A stretch of 64,000 bases of DNA from JAWKOK01 sp963698255 (GCA_963698255.1 CAVOQD010000037.1:186001-250000), one strand, 5' to 3'. Counted from the stretch's first letter, positions 1-10,461 are shown. Notes: a model not told the origin generated them from the letters alone. A program made the numbers and translations.

Positions 1-1
1 C

Positions 2-1087
2 ATCCTGATCATGGACGAGCCGACGTCGGCGCTCAGCGCCAGCGAAGTCGAGGTGCTCTTCGGCGTGATCCGCGACCTCCAGGCCAACGGCGTCTCCATC
101 ATCTACATCTCGCACAAGCTGGACGAACTGTTGCAGATCGGCGACTACGTCACCGTGCTGCGCGACGGCAAGCTGATGGCCGAGCGTCCGGCAAGCGAGA
201 TCGACGTGCCGTGGATCATCGAGCAGATGGTGGGGCGCGATCCGGCGTCACTTTTCCGCTACCAGAAGCGCGACCTCGGCGAAGAGTTGTTGCGGGTCGA
301 GGAGATGGTGCTGCCGCGGGTCGGCGGCTTCACGGTGGACCACGTTTCGTTCAGTCTGCGGCGCGGCGAGATCCTGGGCATCTACGGCCTCATGGGCGCA
401 GGACGCTCCGAGCTGTTCGAAAGCTTGCTCGGCCTGCACCCGGAGGCGACCGGCCAGGTCTGGCTCGACGGCGCGGAGGTCAAGAAGTCGAGCATCCGCA
501 AACGCATCCAACTGGGCATGACGTTGGTGCCGGAAGATCGCCAGCGCGAGGGGCTGGTGCAGAGCATGTCGGTCGCCGACAACATGTTGTTGGCCAGTCT
601 TCAGAAATATCTGAACGGATTCTATCTCTCCCGAAAGAAGGAATCGGCCAGCGTCGACCGCATGATCGGCGAGATGTCGGTCAAGACGACCAACTCGAAG
701 CAGTTGGTCTCGGCGCTGAGCGGCGGCAACCAGCAGAAGGTCGTGGTGGCCAAGAGTCTGTTGACCGAGCCGGAAGTTCTGCTGCTCGACGAACCGACAC
801 GCGGCATCGATGTCGGAGCCAAGGCCGAGATCTTCGAGATCATGAATCAACTGGCCAGCGACGGCTACGGCATCCTCTTTGTCTCGTCCGAGCTGAAGGA
901 AGTGCTGGCCATGTCGGACCGCATTCTGGTCATGTCCAAGGGCAAGATCACGGGCGAGTTCGACCGGGATGAGGCGACAGAAGAGAAGCTGGTGGAGGCG
1001 TCCTACATCGGACATGGCCCGACCGGCAAACGTAAAGATGAAGAATCCCAGGGTGACAGAACCCAAAGTGGAAGAGGACTGAAATGA
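2..1087 (+). CDS. Sugar ABC transporter ATP-binding protein (RbsA/XylG type), 5' truncated by window edge
   Basis: The reading frame is open to the left edge, so only the C-terminal part is present. It opens in the Walker B of the first nucleotide-binding domain (ILIMDEPTSALS). The second NBD follows, with a degenerate P-loop (GLMGAGRSE), signature SGGNQQK and Walker B LLLDEPTRGIDVG, the pattern of two-NBD carbohydrate importers (CUT2 family). It energises monosaccharide uptake at the inner face of the membrane. The stop overlaps the permease start (ATGA), so the two are translationally coupled. Substrate cannot be read from sequence; the neighbouring isomerase suggests a fucose/arabinose/xylose-type sugar. 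Confidence 0.95.
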   Translation: MLIMDEPTSALSASEVEVLFGVIRDLQANGVSIIYISHKLDELLQIGDYVTVLRDGKLMAERPASEIDVPWIIEQMVGRDPASLFRYQKRDLGEELLRVEEMVLPRVGGFTVDHVSFSLRRGEILGIYGLMGAGRSELFESLLGLHPEATGQVWLDGAEVKKSSIRKRIQLGMTLVPEDRQREGLVQSMSVADNMLLASLQKYLNGFYLSRKKESASVDRMIGEMSVKTTNSKQLVSALSGGNQQKVVVAKSLLTEPEVLLLDEPTRGIDVGAKAEIFEIMNQLASDGYGILFVSSELKEVLAMSDRILVMSKGKITGEFDRDEATEEKLVEASYIGHGPTGKRKDEESQGDRTQSGRGLK

Positions 1088-2154
1088 GTCAAGCGGAAGC
1101 AACCGTATCGACCACCAACCGATTCAGCGGATCGGAACTGAAGGCGTTGTTGCTGCGGGGACGGGCATTCATTGCACTCTTCGTGCTCGTGATCGTCTTT
1201 TCGATCCTTTCGCCCACCTTCCTGACGCCGGCCAACATCGTCATCATGTCCAAGCATGTGGCCATCAACGCCATCCTGGGCATCGGCATGACCTTTGTCA
1301 TCCTGACCGGCGGCATCGATCTTTCGGTCGGCTCTCTCGTCGGCCTCTGCGCCATGATCGCCGGCGGGCTGATCAACGAAGGCATCATTCTGCAAACGTT
1401 CGGCGTGGTGGTCTATCCACATGTCTGGACCATCATGTTGATGACGTTGGCGTCCGGCGTCTTCATGGGCGGCATCAGCGGTCTCATCATCACCCGCTTC
1501 AATGTGGCGCCCTTCATCGCCACGCTGGGTATGCTTTACGTGGCGCGCGGCATGGCCCTGTTGCGCTCCAACGGCAACACCTTCGCCAATTTGGTGGGCC
1601 GTGAGGAGCTTGGCAACACCGGCTTTCCGGTGTTGGGCGCAGGCAACTTCCTGGGCATCAACTACTCGATCTGGATCATGATCGTCTTTGCCCTGGTCGC
1701 CGTCTTCGTGACCCAGCGCACGCCCTTCGGTCGCCAGGTCTATGCCATCGGCGGCAACGAGCGGGCGGCCGAGCTTTCGGGCGTGCCGGTCAAGCGGGTC
1801 AAGACGATCGTCTACATGATCTCCGGTTTCTGTGCCGCCACAGTGGGCCTGATCATCTCGTCCCAATTGGTGGCGGCCCATCCGGCGACCGGCACATTCT
1901 TTGAGTTGAACGCAATTGCAGCCGTGGTTCTGGGCGGTACTTCCCTGTCTGGAGGGCGAGGAAGCATCGGCGGCACCATCATCGGGGCCTTTGTGATTGG
2001 GGTACTGACCGACGGGTTGATCGGACTGGGCGTCTCGTCCTTCTGGCAGCAAGTCATCAAAGGCGCAGTGATCGTGCTCGCAGTGATCATCGATCAGGTC
2101 CAGGCGCGGATGCAAGAGCGTGCAGCATTGCAGCGCCAGCAACAGTTGGCGTAG
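1084..2154 (+). CDS. Sugar ABC transporter permease (RbsC/XylH type)
   Basis: A 356-residue polytopic membrane protein of the BPD_transp_2 family, with many hydrophobic segments and the typical GGIDLSVGS and GGTSLSGGRGSIGGT motifs of CUT2 permeases. It overlaps the ATPase gene by 4 bp. It forms the translocation channel for the sugar delivered by the downstream binding protein. Length and motifs are normal and the frame is intact. Confidence 0.95.
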   Translation: MSQAEATVSTTNRFSGSELKALLLRGRAFIALFVLVIVFSILSPTFLTPANIVIMSKHVAINAILGIGMTFVILTGGIDLSVGSLVGLCAMIAGGLINEGIILQTFGVVVYPHVWTIMLMTLASGVFMGGISGLIITRFNVAPFIATLGMLYVARGMALLRSNGNTFANLVGREELGNTGFPVLGAGNFLGINYSIWIMIVFALVAVFVTQRTPFGRQVYAIGGNERAAELSGVPVKRVKTIVYMISGFCAATVGLIISSQLVAAHPATGTFFELNAIAAVVLGGTSLSGGRGSIGGTIIGAFVIGVLTDGLIGLGVSSFWQQVIKGAVIVLAVIIDQVQARMQERAALQRQQQLA

Positions 2155-2368
2155 CCAGATGCACAGATGAGTTTGGATGGCACAGATTTGAAGCATTGTT
2201 CCATCATGAATTCTGTAGCATCTTCGAAAATCGAGATTGCACACAGGAAGAAGCCGCAAGTCTCGATCGTACATACTGAGTCTCAAAAAGCATCCTGGTT
2301 AACGACTGATGTCTGATGTTCATCTGTGACAAAACCTGTCACAGCCGAATTCAGGAGGAGATTCACAC

Positions 2369-4379
2369 ATGAAGAACCGCAAGTTGTTCGCAATACTGAG
2401 TCTGCTGCTGGTTGCCGTGCTGATGCTCGGCGCCTGTGGCCGTGGCGGCGACGAAGCGCCCGCCGAGGAACCGGCGGCTGAAGAAGCCGGCGGCCGAGGA
2501 GCCGGCGGCTGAAGAGCCTGCCGAGGAAGCCACCGAGGAACCGGCTGAAGAAGCCGCTGCCGAGGAGCCTGCTGCCGCCGAAGAGGCCGCTGCATCCTCC
2601 AACCTGATCGTCGTGATCACGCCGTCGCATGACAATCCGTTCTTCGGCGCCATGGCCGACATCGCGGTGGCCAAGGCCGAAGAACTGGGCTACGAGACGC
2701 TCTCGCTGGTCCACGACGACGACGCCAACAAGCAGGATGAACTGTTCGACACGGCCATCGCCCAGGGCGCGGCCGCCATCATCCTGGACAACGCCGGCGC
2801 TGATGCCAGCATCGCCGCCGTGCAGAAGGCCGCCGACGCCGGCATCCCCAGCTTCCTGGTCGACCGTGAGATCACCCAGGAAGGCGTGGCCGTCGCCCAG
2901 ATCGTTTCCAACAACTACCAGGGCGCGACCGCGGCCGGCGAGTACTTCGTCGAGCTGATGGGCGAAGAGGGCCAGTATGTTGAGCTGACGGGCAAGGACT
3001 CCGACACCAATGCCCACGTCCGTTCCCAGGGCTACCACGACGTCATCGACGAGTATCCCGACCTGGAGATGGTTGCGCAGCAGACCGCCAACTGGAGCCA
3101 GACCGAGGGCTTCGACGTGATGGAGACCATCCTGCAGGCCAACCCGGACATCAAGGGCGTCATCGCAGGCAACGACACCATGGCCCTGGGCGCGCAGGCT
3201 GCGCTGCTGGCCGCCGGCCGTGACGACGTGATCGTCGTCGGCTTCGACGGCTCCGACGACGCCATCCCGTCCATCGTGGCCGGGGAACTGGACGCCACCG
3301 CGCTCCAGCCGGTCGCCGAGATGGCCAACCAGGCCGTGATCCAGGCCGACGCCTACATCCAGAACGGCAGCACCGACCTGCCCGAGAAGCAGTCCATCGA
3401 CATGGTCCTGCTCACCCCGGACAACGCCGGCAACTACGAGCGCTTCGCACCCAAGGCGGAAGCGGTTGAAGCCGCCGCCGAGGAAGCTGCTGAAGAAGAC
3501 GCAGCCATGGGCGATGGCAAGCTGATCGTCGTGATCACGCCGTCGCACGACAATCCGTTCTTCGGCGCCATGGCCGACATCGCCGTGGCCAAGGCGGAAG
3601 AACTGGGCTACGAGACGCTCTCGTTGGTCCACGACGACGACGCCAACAAGCAGGATGAACTGTTCGACACGGCCATCGCCCAGGGCGCGGCCGCCATCAT
3701 CCTGGACAACGCCGGCGCCGATGCCAGTATCGCCGCCGTGCAGAAGGCCGCCGACGCCGGCATCCCCAGCTTCCTGGTCGACCGTGAGATCACCCAGGAC
3801 GGCGTGGCCGTCGCCCAGATCGTTTCCAACAACTACCAGGGCGCGACCGCGGCCGGCGAGTACTTCGTCGAGCTGATGGGCGAAGAGGGCCAGTACGTTG
3901 AGCTGACCGGCAAGGACTCGGACACCAATGCCCATGTCCGTTCCCAGGGCTACCACGACGTCATCGACGAATATCCCGACCTGGAGATGGTTGCGCAGCA
4001 GACCGCCAACTGGAGCCAGACCGAGGGCTTCGACGTCATGGAGACCATCCTGCAGGCCAACCCGGACATCAAGGGCGTCATCGCAGGCAACGACACCATG
4101 GCCCTGGGCGCGCAGGCTGCGCTGCTGGCCGCCGGCCGTGACGACGTGATCGTCGTCGGCTTCGACGGCTCGGACGACGCCATCGCCTCCATCGTGGCCG
4201 GGGAACTGGACGCCACCGCGCTCCAGCCGGTCGCCGAGATGGCCAACCAGGCCGTGATCCAGGCCGACGCCTACATCCAGAACGGCAGCACCGACCTGCC
4301 CGAGAAGCAGTCCATCGACATGGTCCTGCTCACCCCGGACAACGCCGGCGACTACGAGCGCTTCGCACCGAAGCAGTAG
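2369..4379 (+). CDS. Lipoprotein sugar-binding protein with two tandem, nearly identical ligand domains (one frameshift near the N-terminus)
   Basis: ATG at 2369 follows an AGGAGG site and encodes a lipoprotein signal (MKNRKLF..., lipobox LGAC). An Ala/Glu/Pro linker follows; near 2490 one extra G in a repetitive stretch shifts the frame, and all downstream coding is in the other frame. Two periplasmic-binding-protein type 1 domains (Peripla_BP_4, ribose-binding-like; VVITPSHDNPFFGAMAD start) follow at 2604-3455 and 3522-4373. They differ at only about three of 284 residues and are joined by a 22-residue acidic linker. A normal binding protein has one such domain. It is the receptor for the upstream ABC transporter. 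The duplication could be real and recent or an assembly artefact; a GTG start at 2436 is an unlikely alternative. Confidence 0.85.
2604..4373 (+). repeat. Tandem direct repeat (2 x 852 bp, period 918 bp)
   Basis: The segment 2604-3455 recurs at 3522-4373 with scattered, mostly silent substitutions; the 66-bp spacer encodes an Ala/Glu-rich linker. Predicted differences are E/D after EITQ, P/A in AIPSIVAG and N/D in NAGNYE. The repeat boundaries match the folded domain, so the frame is preserved across both units. Confidence 0.95.
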
Positions 4380-4404
4380 AAGATTGATGTGAGATAAACG
4401 AGCG

Positions 4405-4491
4405 ATAGACCGCGGATGAGGCGGATGGGGCGGATCAAAACGGATTTTTTATCCGGTTCTTTCCGCCTAATCCGCCAAATCCGCGGTCTAT
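4405..4491. repeat. Intergenic long imperfect hairpin (CCGCGGAT family, copy 1)
   Basis: The left arm starts ATAGACCGCGGAT and the right arm ends ATCCGCGGTCTAT, with inner GGCGGAT / ATCCGCC pairing and a T-run in the loop. Related elements lie at 41745-41838, 43990-44084 and 47190-47294. Because the T-run is in the loop rather than after the stem, this is not a textbook terminator. Confidence 0.8.
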
Positions 4492-4518
4492 TTTGTTCCA
4501 AGCAACTAGGAGCGAATC

Positions 4519-5930
4519 ATGATAGACAGACCAAAGCTGGGCGTGATTGTCACCAACCGCAACTTCTTCGCCGACAGCCTGGTGCAGGAGGGGCGTGATC
4601 AGATATTGGCGGCGCTGGAGAAGATGGGCATCGACGCGGTCATCGTGACGCCGGAGATGACGCCGCTGGGCGCGGTCGAGTCTTGGGAGGATGCCAAGAA
4701 GTGCGGCGCGCTCTTCAAGCAGCACCAGGATGAGATCGTCGGCATCCTGGTTTCGCTGCCCAATTTCGGCAACGAGAAGGGCGTGGCCGACGCCATCCGC
4801 CTCTCCGGCCTCGACGTGCCCGTGCTGGTCCATGCCTTCCCGGACACGACACAGCAGTTGACCGCGGCCGGTCGCCGCGACGCCTTCTGCGGCAAGCTGT
4901 CGGTGACCAACAACCTCTACCAATACGGCATCCCCTTCAGCCTGACCCAGCACCACGTCATCGATCCGGCGTCCGACGAGTTCGTCAAGGAGATGGACGC
5001 CTTCAGCCGGCTCTGCGCCGTGGTCAAGGGCATGCGCAGCGTGCGCCTGGGGGCCATCGGCGCGCGGCCGCAGGCCTTCAACACCGTGCGCTATTCCGAG
5101 AAACTGCTGGAAGCCAACGGCATTTCGGTGACGACGCTGGACCTGTCCGAAGTCTTCGGCTGGGCCGAGAAGCTGGCCGACGGCGATCCACGCGTGGCCG
5201 ACAAGCTGGCCGAGATCCGGGGCTATGCCAAGGCCGATGCCGCGCCGCCGCCCTCGCTGGTCAAGATGGCCAAGCTGGGCATCGTCATCGGCGACTGGAT
5301 GGACGAGTTCGAGATCGACGCCACGGCCATCCAGTGCTGGGAGACCTTGCAGCACAACTACGGCATCAACGCCTGCACCATCATGAGCATGATGAGCGAC
5401 CGCTTCATGCCCAGCGCCTGCGAGGTGGACATCGCGGGCACGCTCTCCATGGTGGCGCTGCAACTGGCCTCCGCGCGCCGTCCGGGCTGGTCGACTGGAA
5501 CAACAACTACGACGACGAATTGGACAAGTGTCTCTACTTCCACTGCGGCAACTGGGCCAAGAGCCTGGTCTCGGAGATCGAGATCGTCCCGGCCGAAGTG
5601 CTGGGCACGACGCTGGGCGAGGAGAACACCTGGGGCGCGGTCAACGCACGCGCCCTGGCCGGGCCCATGACCTATGCGCGCATCGACACCGATGATCGCC
5701 AGGGCGTGATCAAGACCTACATCGGCCAGGGCCAGTTCACCAACGACCCGCTCTCGCTGATCTCCGGCACCAAGGCCGTGGTCGAGGTCAACGAGCTGCA
5801 GGCGTTGCTGCGCTACATCTGCAAGAACGGTTTCGCCCACCACTGCGCCATGACCCACGGCCATGTGAGCGGCATTCTGGATGAGGCGTTCAATACGTAT
5901 TTGGGGTGGGAGACGTATCACCACGGGTGA
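4519..5930 (+). CDS. L-fucose/L-arabinose isomerase family protein (one frameshift)
   Basis: ATG at 4519 follows a weak AGGAG. The product (about 470 residues once repaired) has the layout of fucose-isomerase-like proteins: N-terminal Rossmann-like region (KLGVIVTNRNFF), central LPNFGNEKG region, and C-terminal metal/substrate region (SGLVDWNNNYDDELDKC, HHCAMTHGHV). Near 5475 the frame breaks: TCCGCGCGCC would read on if one G were added (TCCGGCGCGCC). Family members interconvert aldoses and ketoses, and the adjoining importer fits that role. The exact sugar is not assignable. The frameshift may be a sequencing error. Confidence 0.8.
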
Positions 5931-5935
5931 GGATT

Positions 5936-6012
5936 GAAGAACGAAGATCGAAGATCCTGAAGTCGACGAGACTTCGGGATCTTCGATCTTTGTTCTTTGA
6001 TCTTCGTTCTTC
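5936..6012. repeat. Inverted repeat / bidirectional terminator-like hairpin
   Basis: GAAGAACGAAGATCGAAGAT on the left pairs with the run ending TCTTCGTTCTTC on the right. It lies between two converging genes, the isomerase-like gene (+) and the DUF6069-like gene (-), so it may terminate both. Its sequence is unrelated to the CCGCGGAT family. Confidence 0.7.
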
Positions 6013-6017
6013 GATCC

Positions 6018-6443
6018 CTACGCCGAGCGCGGCAAGAAGTAGATCAGCGGCAGGCCGGCGACCAGGTGCATGATCTCTAGTGTGACGATCTGGCCTATGG
6101 GCGCGCCGGGCAGTTGTAGCGGTGTGACGGCCATCACGACCAACACGATGACGGCGAGGATTGTGAACCAGAGATTGGCCTTGGGCCGACTCAGAAAACG
6201 GGAGAGGATCAGGTAGCCGACCGTACCAGCGATGGCGGCGCCCACTGTGAGCGAGACCACCGGCGCCAGCGTGATCGGCACGCCGGCCGGCGTCAACACA
6301 GTCTCTGGAAACCAGCCGAGAGCCGCTGCGCCGACGTAGAGAATGGCGTTGACGACGACGGCGATGACGCCGGCAATGGCGCCGTTTTTGATAATACCGC
6401 CGATGGAGGGTTTGGTGTTGGCAGGTGTCTCACTGGTTGTCAT
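6018..6443 (-). CDS. DUF6069-like four-helix membrane protein
   Basis: A 141-residue protein with about four predicted transmembrane helices (AGVIAVVVNAILYVGAAALG; VSLTVGAAIAGTVGYLIL; FTILAVIVLVVMAV; IMHLVAGLPLIYFLP). The pattern and length recall DUF6069 proteins of Actinobacteria and Chloroflexota, which have no known function. It converges on the upstream isomerase-like gene. Confidence 0.75.
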   Translation of the reverse strand: MTTSETPANTKPSIGGIIKNGAIAGVIAVVVNAILYVGAAALGWFPETVLTPAGVPITLAPVVSLTVGAAIAGTVGYLILSRFLSRPKANLWFTILAVIVLVVMAVTPLQLPGAPIGQIVTLEIMHLVAGLPLIYFLPRSA

Positions 6444-6561
6444 GGCACGTCTCCGTTAGGGTTTGAATGATAACAAGAACATTATCCCCATTCAGCCATG
6501 GCTGAGCAAGTAATCCTGCGTACAGATGGAGAGAACAGCATCCAATTATCCATGATCAAAT

Positions 6562-6599
6562 AGAGGCTTGGCCGAGAAGGGGATCTCGGCCAAGCCTCT
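6562..6599 (-). terminator. Hairpin downstream of the secreted repeat-protein gene
   Basis: Perfect 16-bp arms (AGAGGCTTGGCCGAGA / TCTCGGCCAAGCCTCT) with a 6-base loop, 22 bp past the stop of the minus-strand gene. On the minus strand it is followed by a short T-rich stretch (ATTTGAT), compatible with intrinsic termination. Confidence 0.7.
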
Positions 6600-6621
6600 G
6601 TTCTCGGTGTGCCATTATCTG

Positions 6622-7107
6622 TCACTCAGACAGACTCCAGCCGCCGTTGACCAACCCCGGATCGTCTCGGTGATAGGTCGGTCCCCATTGCTGCTCGACG
6701 CCGGCGCTTGTTGGTGCTGCCGCTTCGATGCGCATCGGGTCATCCTGATGATACGACGGGCTGAAGCGCAGTTGGCTGGTCACCGGCGCACTCGCAGCAT
6801 TTCCGACCATGGCCGCGTCGTCGCGGTAGTAGGACGGGCTGAGCCGCAGCTCGCTGGCGACCGGCGCAACGGCGCCCTCGATCTTGGTCACATCATCCCG
6901 GTAGTAGGATGGACTGAGCCGCAGTTCAGCGGCGCTCGGCATACTCGGCACGACCTCGCTGAGATTTGTGGTATCGAGGTAGGTGGCGGGCGTTATGCTT
7001 GCTTCAACAGGCTTTGCACTGGCGGTTGTCTGGCCAACCAGAATCAGCAGACCGGCCACGAGCGCACTCATCAGAACAGCATTCAACTTCGCTTTGAACA
7101 GATTCAT
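6622..7107 (-). CDS. Secreted protein with four short SPSYYRDD repeats, function unknown
   Basis: The start ATG at 7107 is preceded by AAGGAGGAG. The 161-residue product begins with a Sec signal (MNLFKAKLNAVLMSALVAGL...ASA). The mature part has four copies of a roughly 24-28-residue repeat built on ELRLSPSYYRDD: two near-perfect, then QLRFSPSYHQDD and QQWGPTYHRDD. No catalytic motif is visible. It is transcribed divergently from the XRE-ATPase-TPR regulator, with possible operator repeats between them, so the regulator may control it. Similar proteins may be annotated only as hypothetical. Confidence 0.8.
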   Translation of the reverse strand: MNLFKAKLNAVLMSALVAGLLILVGQTTASAKPVEASITPATYLDTTNLSEVVPSMPSAAELRLSPSYYRDDVTKIEGAVAPVASELRLSPSYYRDDAAMVGNAASAPVTSQLRFSPSYHQDDPMRIEAAAPTSAGVEQQWGPTYHRDDPGLVNGGWSLSE

Positions 7108-7244
7108 CTTGTCTCCTCCTTGAACAATGTTGCACCTACGTTCGCTGTCGGGTTTGCGGCTTTCGTCATCTTGTCCGCCCCGACCATCTGCGAATCGCTT
7201 GTGCAATCGGGATGACTCCATTAAAATCCACAAAGCACTTTCAC

Positions 7245-7297
7245 GGGTACGACAAACTGATACTCCATTGATACAGCGACTGGTACCATGCTGATAC
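7245..7297. promoter_or_regulatory. Helically phased TGRTAC direct repeats upstream of the regulator gene
   Basis: TGATAC, TGATAC, TGGTAC and TGATAC begin at 7258, 7269, 7281 and 7292, that is every 11-12 bp; a fifth variant GGGTAC begins at 7245. The last repeat ends 16 bp before the regulator ATG. Spacing of one helical turn suggests an operator bound cooperatively by an oligomer, possibly the XRE domain protein itself. Confidence 0.55.
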
Positions 7298-7313
7298 AGG
7301 AATAAACCTCACC

Positions 7314-10064
7314 ATGCCCCCAACCGACACAACCGCTTCATTCGGCTATTGGATTCGACGCCAACGCCTGGCCCTCGATCTCACCCAGGCGGCTCTGGCG
7401 CGCCGGGTCGGCTGCGCCACCGTGACCATCTCCAAGCTTGAACAGGATCAGCGACGACCCTCTCGACAGATGGCCGAACTGCTGGCAGACAATCTGGCCA
7501 TTACCGACGACGAGCGCGAGCGATTTCTGGCCACGGCCCTGGGTGACCAGTCGCCGGATCGAATGCCGTTGGCAGCGGAGCCGCTTGAGTCGTCGCCGGA
7601 TGGGTCCGATTCCCGACCGTTCACCAATTTGCCCGTCCCGCCGACGCCGTTCGTGGGCCGTAGCCATGAACTGGCCCATCTCGCCCAGCGTCTGGCCGAC
7701 CCCGCCTGCCGCCTGTTGACCCTGGTTGGTCTGGGCGGATTCGGCAAGACCCGGCTGGCTATGCGGCTCGGAGAGATCTCTCTGGAGATGGAAGATCTGT
7801 TTGGCGACGGCGTCTTCTTGGTGGCCATGGATGGGCTGGAAAGCGCGAATCTGGTCGTGCCGGCCATTGCCGCTGCACTGCAGTTCACCTTCTACGAACA
7901 GCAGGAACAGAGCAGCCAGTTGTTGAACCACCTGGCGAACAAGCGCTTGCTGTTGATTCTGGACAACGCCGACCAACTCCTAACCGGCGGGCTGGTGGAG
8001 GAGGTCCTGACGCGAGCGCCGCAGGTCAAGATCCTGGCCACATCGCGCGAGGCGCTGAATCTCCAGCAGGAATGGTTCTACCCCATCGATGGCTTGGCCG
8101 TGATGGACAAGGAAAGTGAGGCCGGCGATGAGGACAAAGCGGGCGTGGCCGATGCCGTCCGCCTGTTCCAACAGTCGGCACGCCGCGCCAATCCGGATTT
8201 TGACCTGGATCGCGAGCGGGTTCACGTTCAGCGGATCTGCCGGCTGGTCGACGGCGCGCCGCTGGGGATCGAGCTTGCCGCGGCCTGGTTGAAGGCGCTC
8301 TCCTGCGAGCAGATTGCGCGTGAGTTGGAACAGAGTCTGGACTTTCTTTCGACCTCATTGCGCAACATTCCGGACCGGCATCGCAGCATGCGCGTCGTGC
8401 TGGAACAGACCTGGCACTATCTGAGCGCCGAGGAACAGCGAGTTTTCCGCCGCCTCTCCATCTTCGCAGGCGGCTTCCGTGCCGATGCCGCACAAGCGGT
8501 CGCCGAGGCGTCGCTGCGCATGTTGGCTTCGCTGGTGGAGAAATCAGTGCTGCATCTGGCCCAGGATGGGCGCTACCGCATCCATTCACTGCTCAGACAA
8601 TTGGCCGCAGAGAAACTGGCCGGCGATCCCAGCGAACTGGCGGCGGCCCAAGCCCGGCATAGTACTGTCTACATGGCATTTTTACGGGATCGCCAACTGT
8701 CCATCGCCGGGCCGGATCAAAAGCGTGTGTTGGTTGAGGTCGAAGAGGAGATGGACAATATCCGCGTGGCGTGGAGCCATGCGACGCGCCACCAGCGACT
8801 GGACGATCTGGTTACGGCGCTTGCCTGCGCTCTTCCGCTTTCTCTGGACACGTGGTCGCTACGAGGACGGCGAACGTCTGACTGCCCAGGTGCTTGGATC
8901 GATTGGACAGTTCTAGCGCTCACGGACGAACAATGGCCGGCGCAGATCGCACTGACGGCGCGGCGCGCCCAGTTTGCCGCGGCCCGCGGCGCGCATCAAG
9001 CAGGCGCTTGCCATGCTGGACCCGGCACTGGCCGAAGCTCGCCGTGTCGGCAGCCTGCCCGAACAAGCGCTCTGCCTCTACGTGATCGGCGTGATCGCCG
9101 ACTATCTGGGCGAAACGGACGGTGCGCTGGACAACCTGAACGCCGCGCTCTCACTCTATCATCAATTGGAGCGATGCCGCGGGCACAGCCGAAACGTCGA
9201 CTGTGTTGGGCTATTCGTATATCTATCTGGCGGGCGACTATGGGCGGGGCCAGCGACTGGTCGAGGAGAGTCTGAAACTTTTCCGCCAGATCGGCGATCT
9301 GTCCAATATTGCCGAGACCCTCGACAGAATCGCCTCCATCCATTGGAAGTTGGGACAGTTCGATGAATCAGAGACCTGCTACCAGGAGTGCCTGGCGATT
9401 GCGCGCGACATCGACCAGCAATTCGTGGTTGCCAAAGGGCATCGGAGGGCTTGGTCTGGTCGCCTGGTCCCGCGGACAATTGGATCTTGCCATTCAATTG
9501 ATGTTTGAGCGACTGGAACGCATGCAAGAACTGGGCAACGAGACCGAGGTCTACACCAGCGTGAATCTGCTCTGCGGCATTCATGCCCACGCCGGCCGCT
9601 ACGCCGAAGCCAAGCGTCTCCTGGATCAGTATCCGAGTATGCAAGGCACCTATTTCACGGCCCAGATTCACGTGGGCGCCGGGGCATATGCAGACGCAAT
9701 GCACTATCTACCTCAGGCGACAGCGGCTGCGCTGGCGACCAATAATCGCTACGATCTGGCCTCCTATCTAAATGGCTGGGCCATGCTGCTGATGAGCGAT
9801 TGTGCGCTGAAACGAGATGGGCCTTTGCCAGGCGAGGCGATCCCATTGCCGCGTGAGGAACGAATTCACGCAGCGCTGGAGATCGTCACGCTGCTCCACA
9901 CCTACAACGACTGTCGGGCCGACACGCGCAAGCGAGCGGGGGATCTGCTGGGTCAATGGCAGGATGAGGTTCAATCGTCGCAGAGCAGAGCGGAAAACCG
10001 TAGGCATGAGGAGCGTTCTATCGAGGAACTGGCAGAGGAGATTTTGACGATCCACCTCGCGTAG
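7314..10064 (+). CDS. XRE-family regulator with ATPase and TPR domains (multiple frameshifts)
   Basis: An N-terminal helix-turn-helix (GYWIRRQRLALDLTQAALAR...TISKLEQDQRRPS, residues 8-60) precedes an AfsR/NB-ARC-like ATPase with Walker A LVGLGGFGKTRLA and Walker B LLLILDN. A winged-helix segment (EEQRVFRRLSIFAGGF) and a TPR-rich C-terminus follow, ending TIHLA. Coding continues from one frame to another near 8825, around 8915-8970, near 9180 and near 9440, giving roughly 915 residues if repaired. The type is an MalT/STAND-like signal-integrating transcription factor. Whether the breaks are real is uncertain; each fragment remains well conserved, which argues for sequence error. Confidence 0.75.
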
Positions 10065-10308
10065 ATCGGCGGCATCCCATCGACAAGACCTGGGCGAAAC
10101 AAATCCGGAATTGCTCCGCCATTATCGGCCCCATCCATTTGATTATGGTGTGTTTAAAATGAGGGATCTTCAGGATTTCAGGGGGTCTACGGCGAAACCA
10201 TCCAGGAAGATTCGTGAAGACCAGGTCATTACGAGGCCGATCTTCCTGGAAGATGGTCAATGCCCCCCCTGAGATCCGAAAGAAGTACCTTCTCAATATT
10301 TCGGGGCC

Positions 10309-10374
10309 GTGTGCAACGCACTGACCAGAAACACCCTGGTTAGCCCAAATGCATGTGGTCAGTGCGTCGCACGC
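10309..10374. other. Non-coding gap 10065-10461 with an inverted repeat
   Basis: About 400 bp without a supported gene lies between converging genes. The only structure seen is an imperfect inverted repeat, GTGCAACGCACTGACCA pairing with TGGTCAGTGCGTCGCAC, which may terminate one or both flanking transcripts. Confidence 0.5.
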
Positions 10375-10461
10375 TCCACGCTCTATTGAAATGATACCGA
10401 AAGAATCAAAATGAATTGAGCACTCGCCTCACGCAGCACGCAGCAATCATCAGCTCACGCA

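Noticed and set aside
2283..3956. Long minus-strand frame opposite the sugar-binding protein
   Set aside because: Antisense shadow of the duplicated GC-rich domain; the + strand has the lipobox, RBS and family motifs.
4405..4491. Intergenic hairpin read as an ordinary intrinsic terminator
   Set aside because: The T-run is in the loop, not after the stem, and the same element recurs elsewhere, so it is better described as a dispersed repeat.
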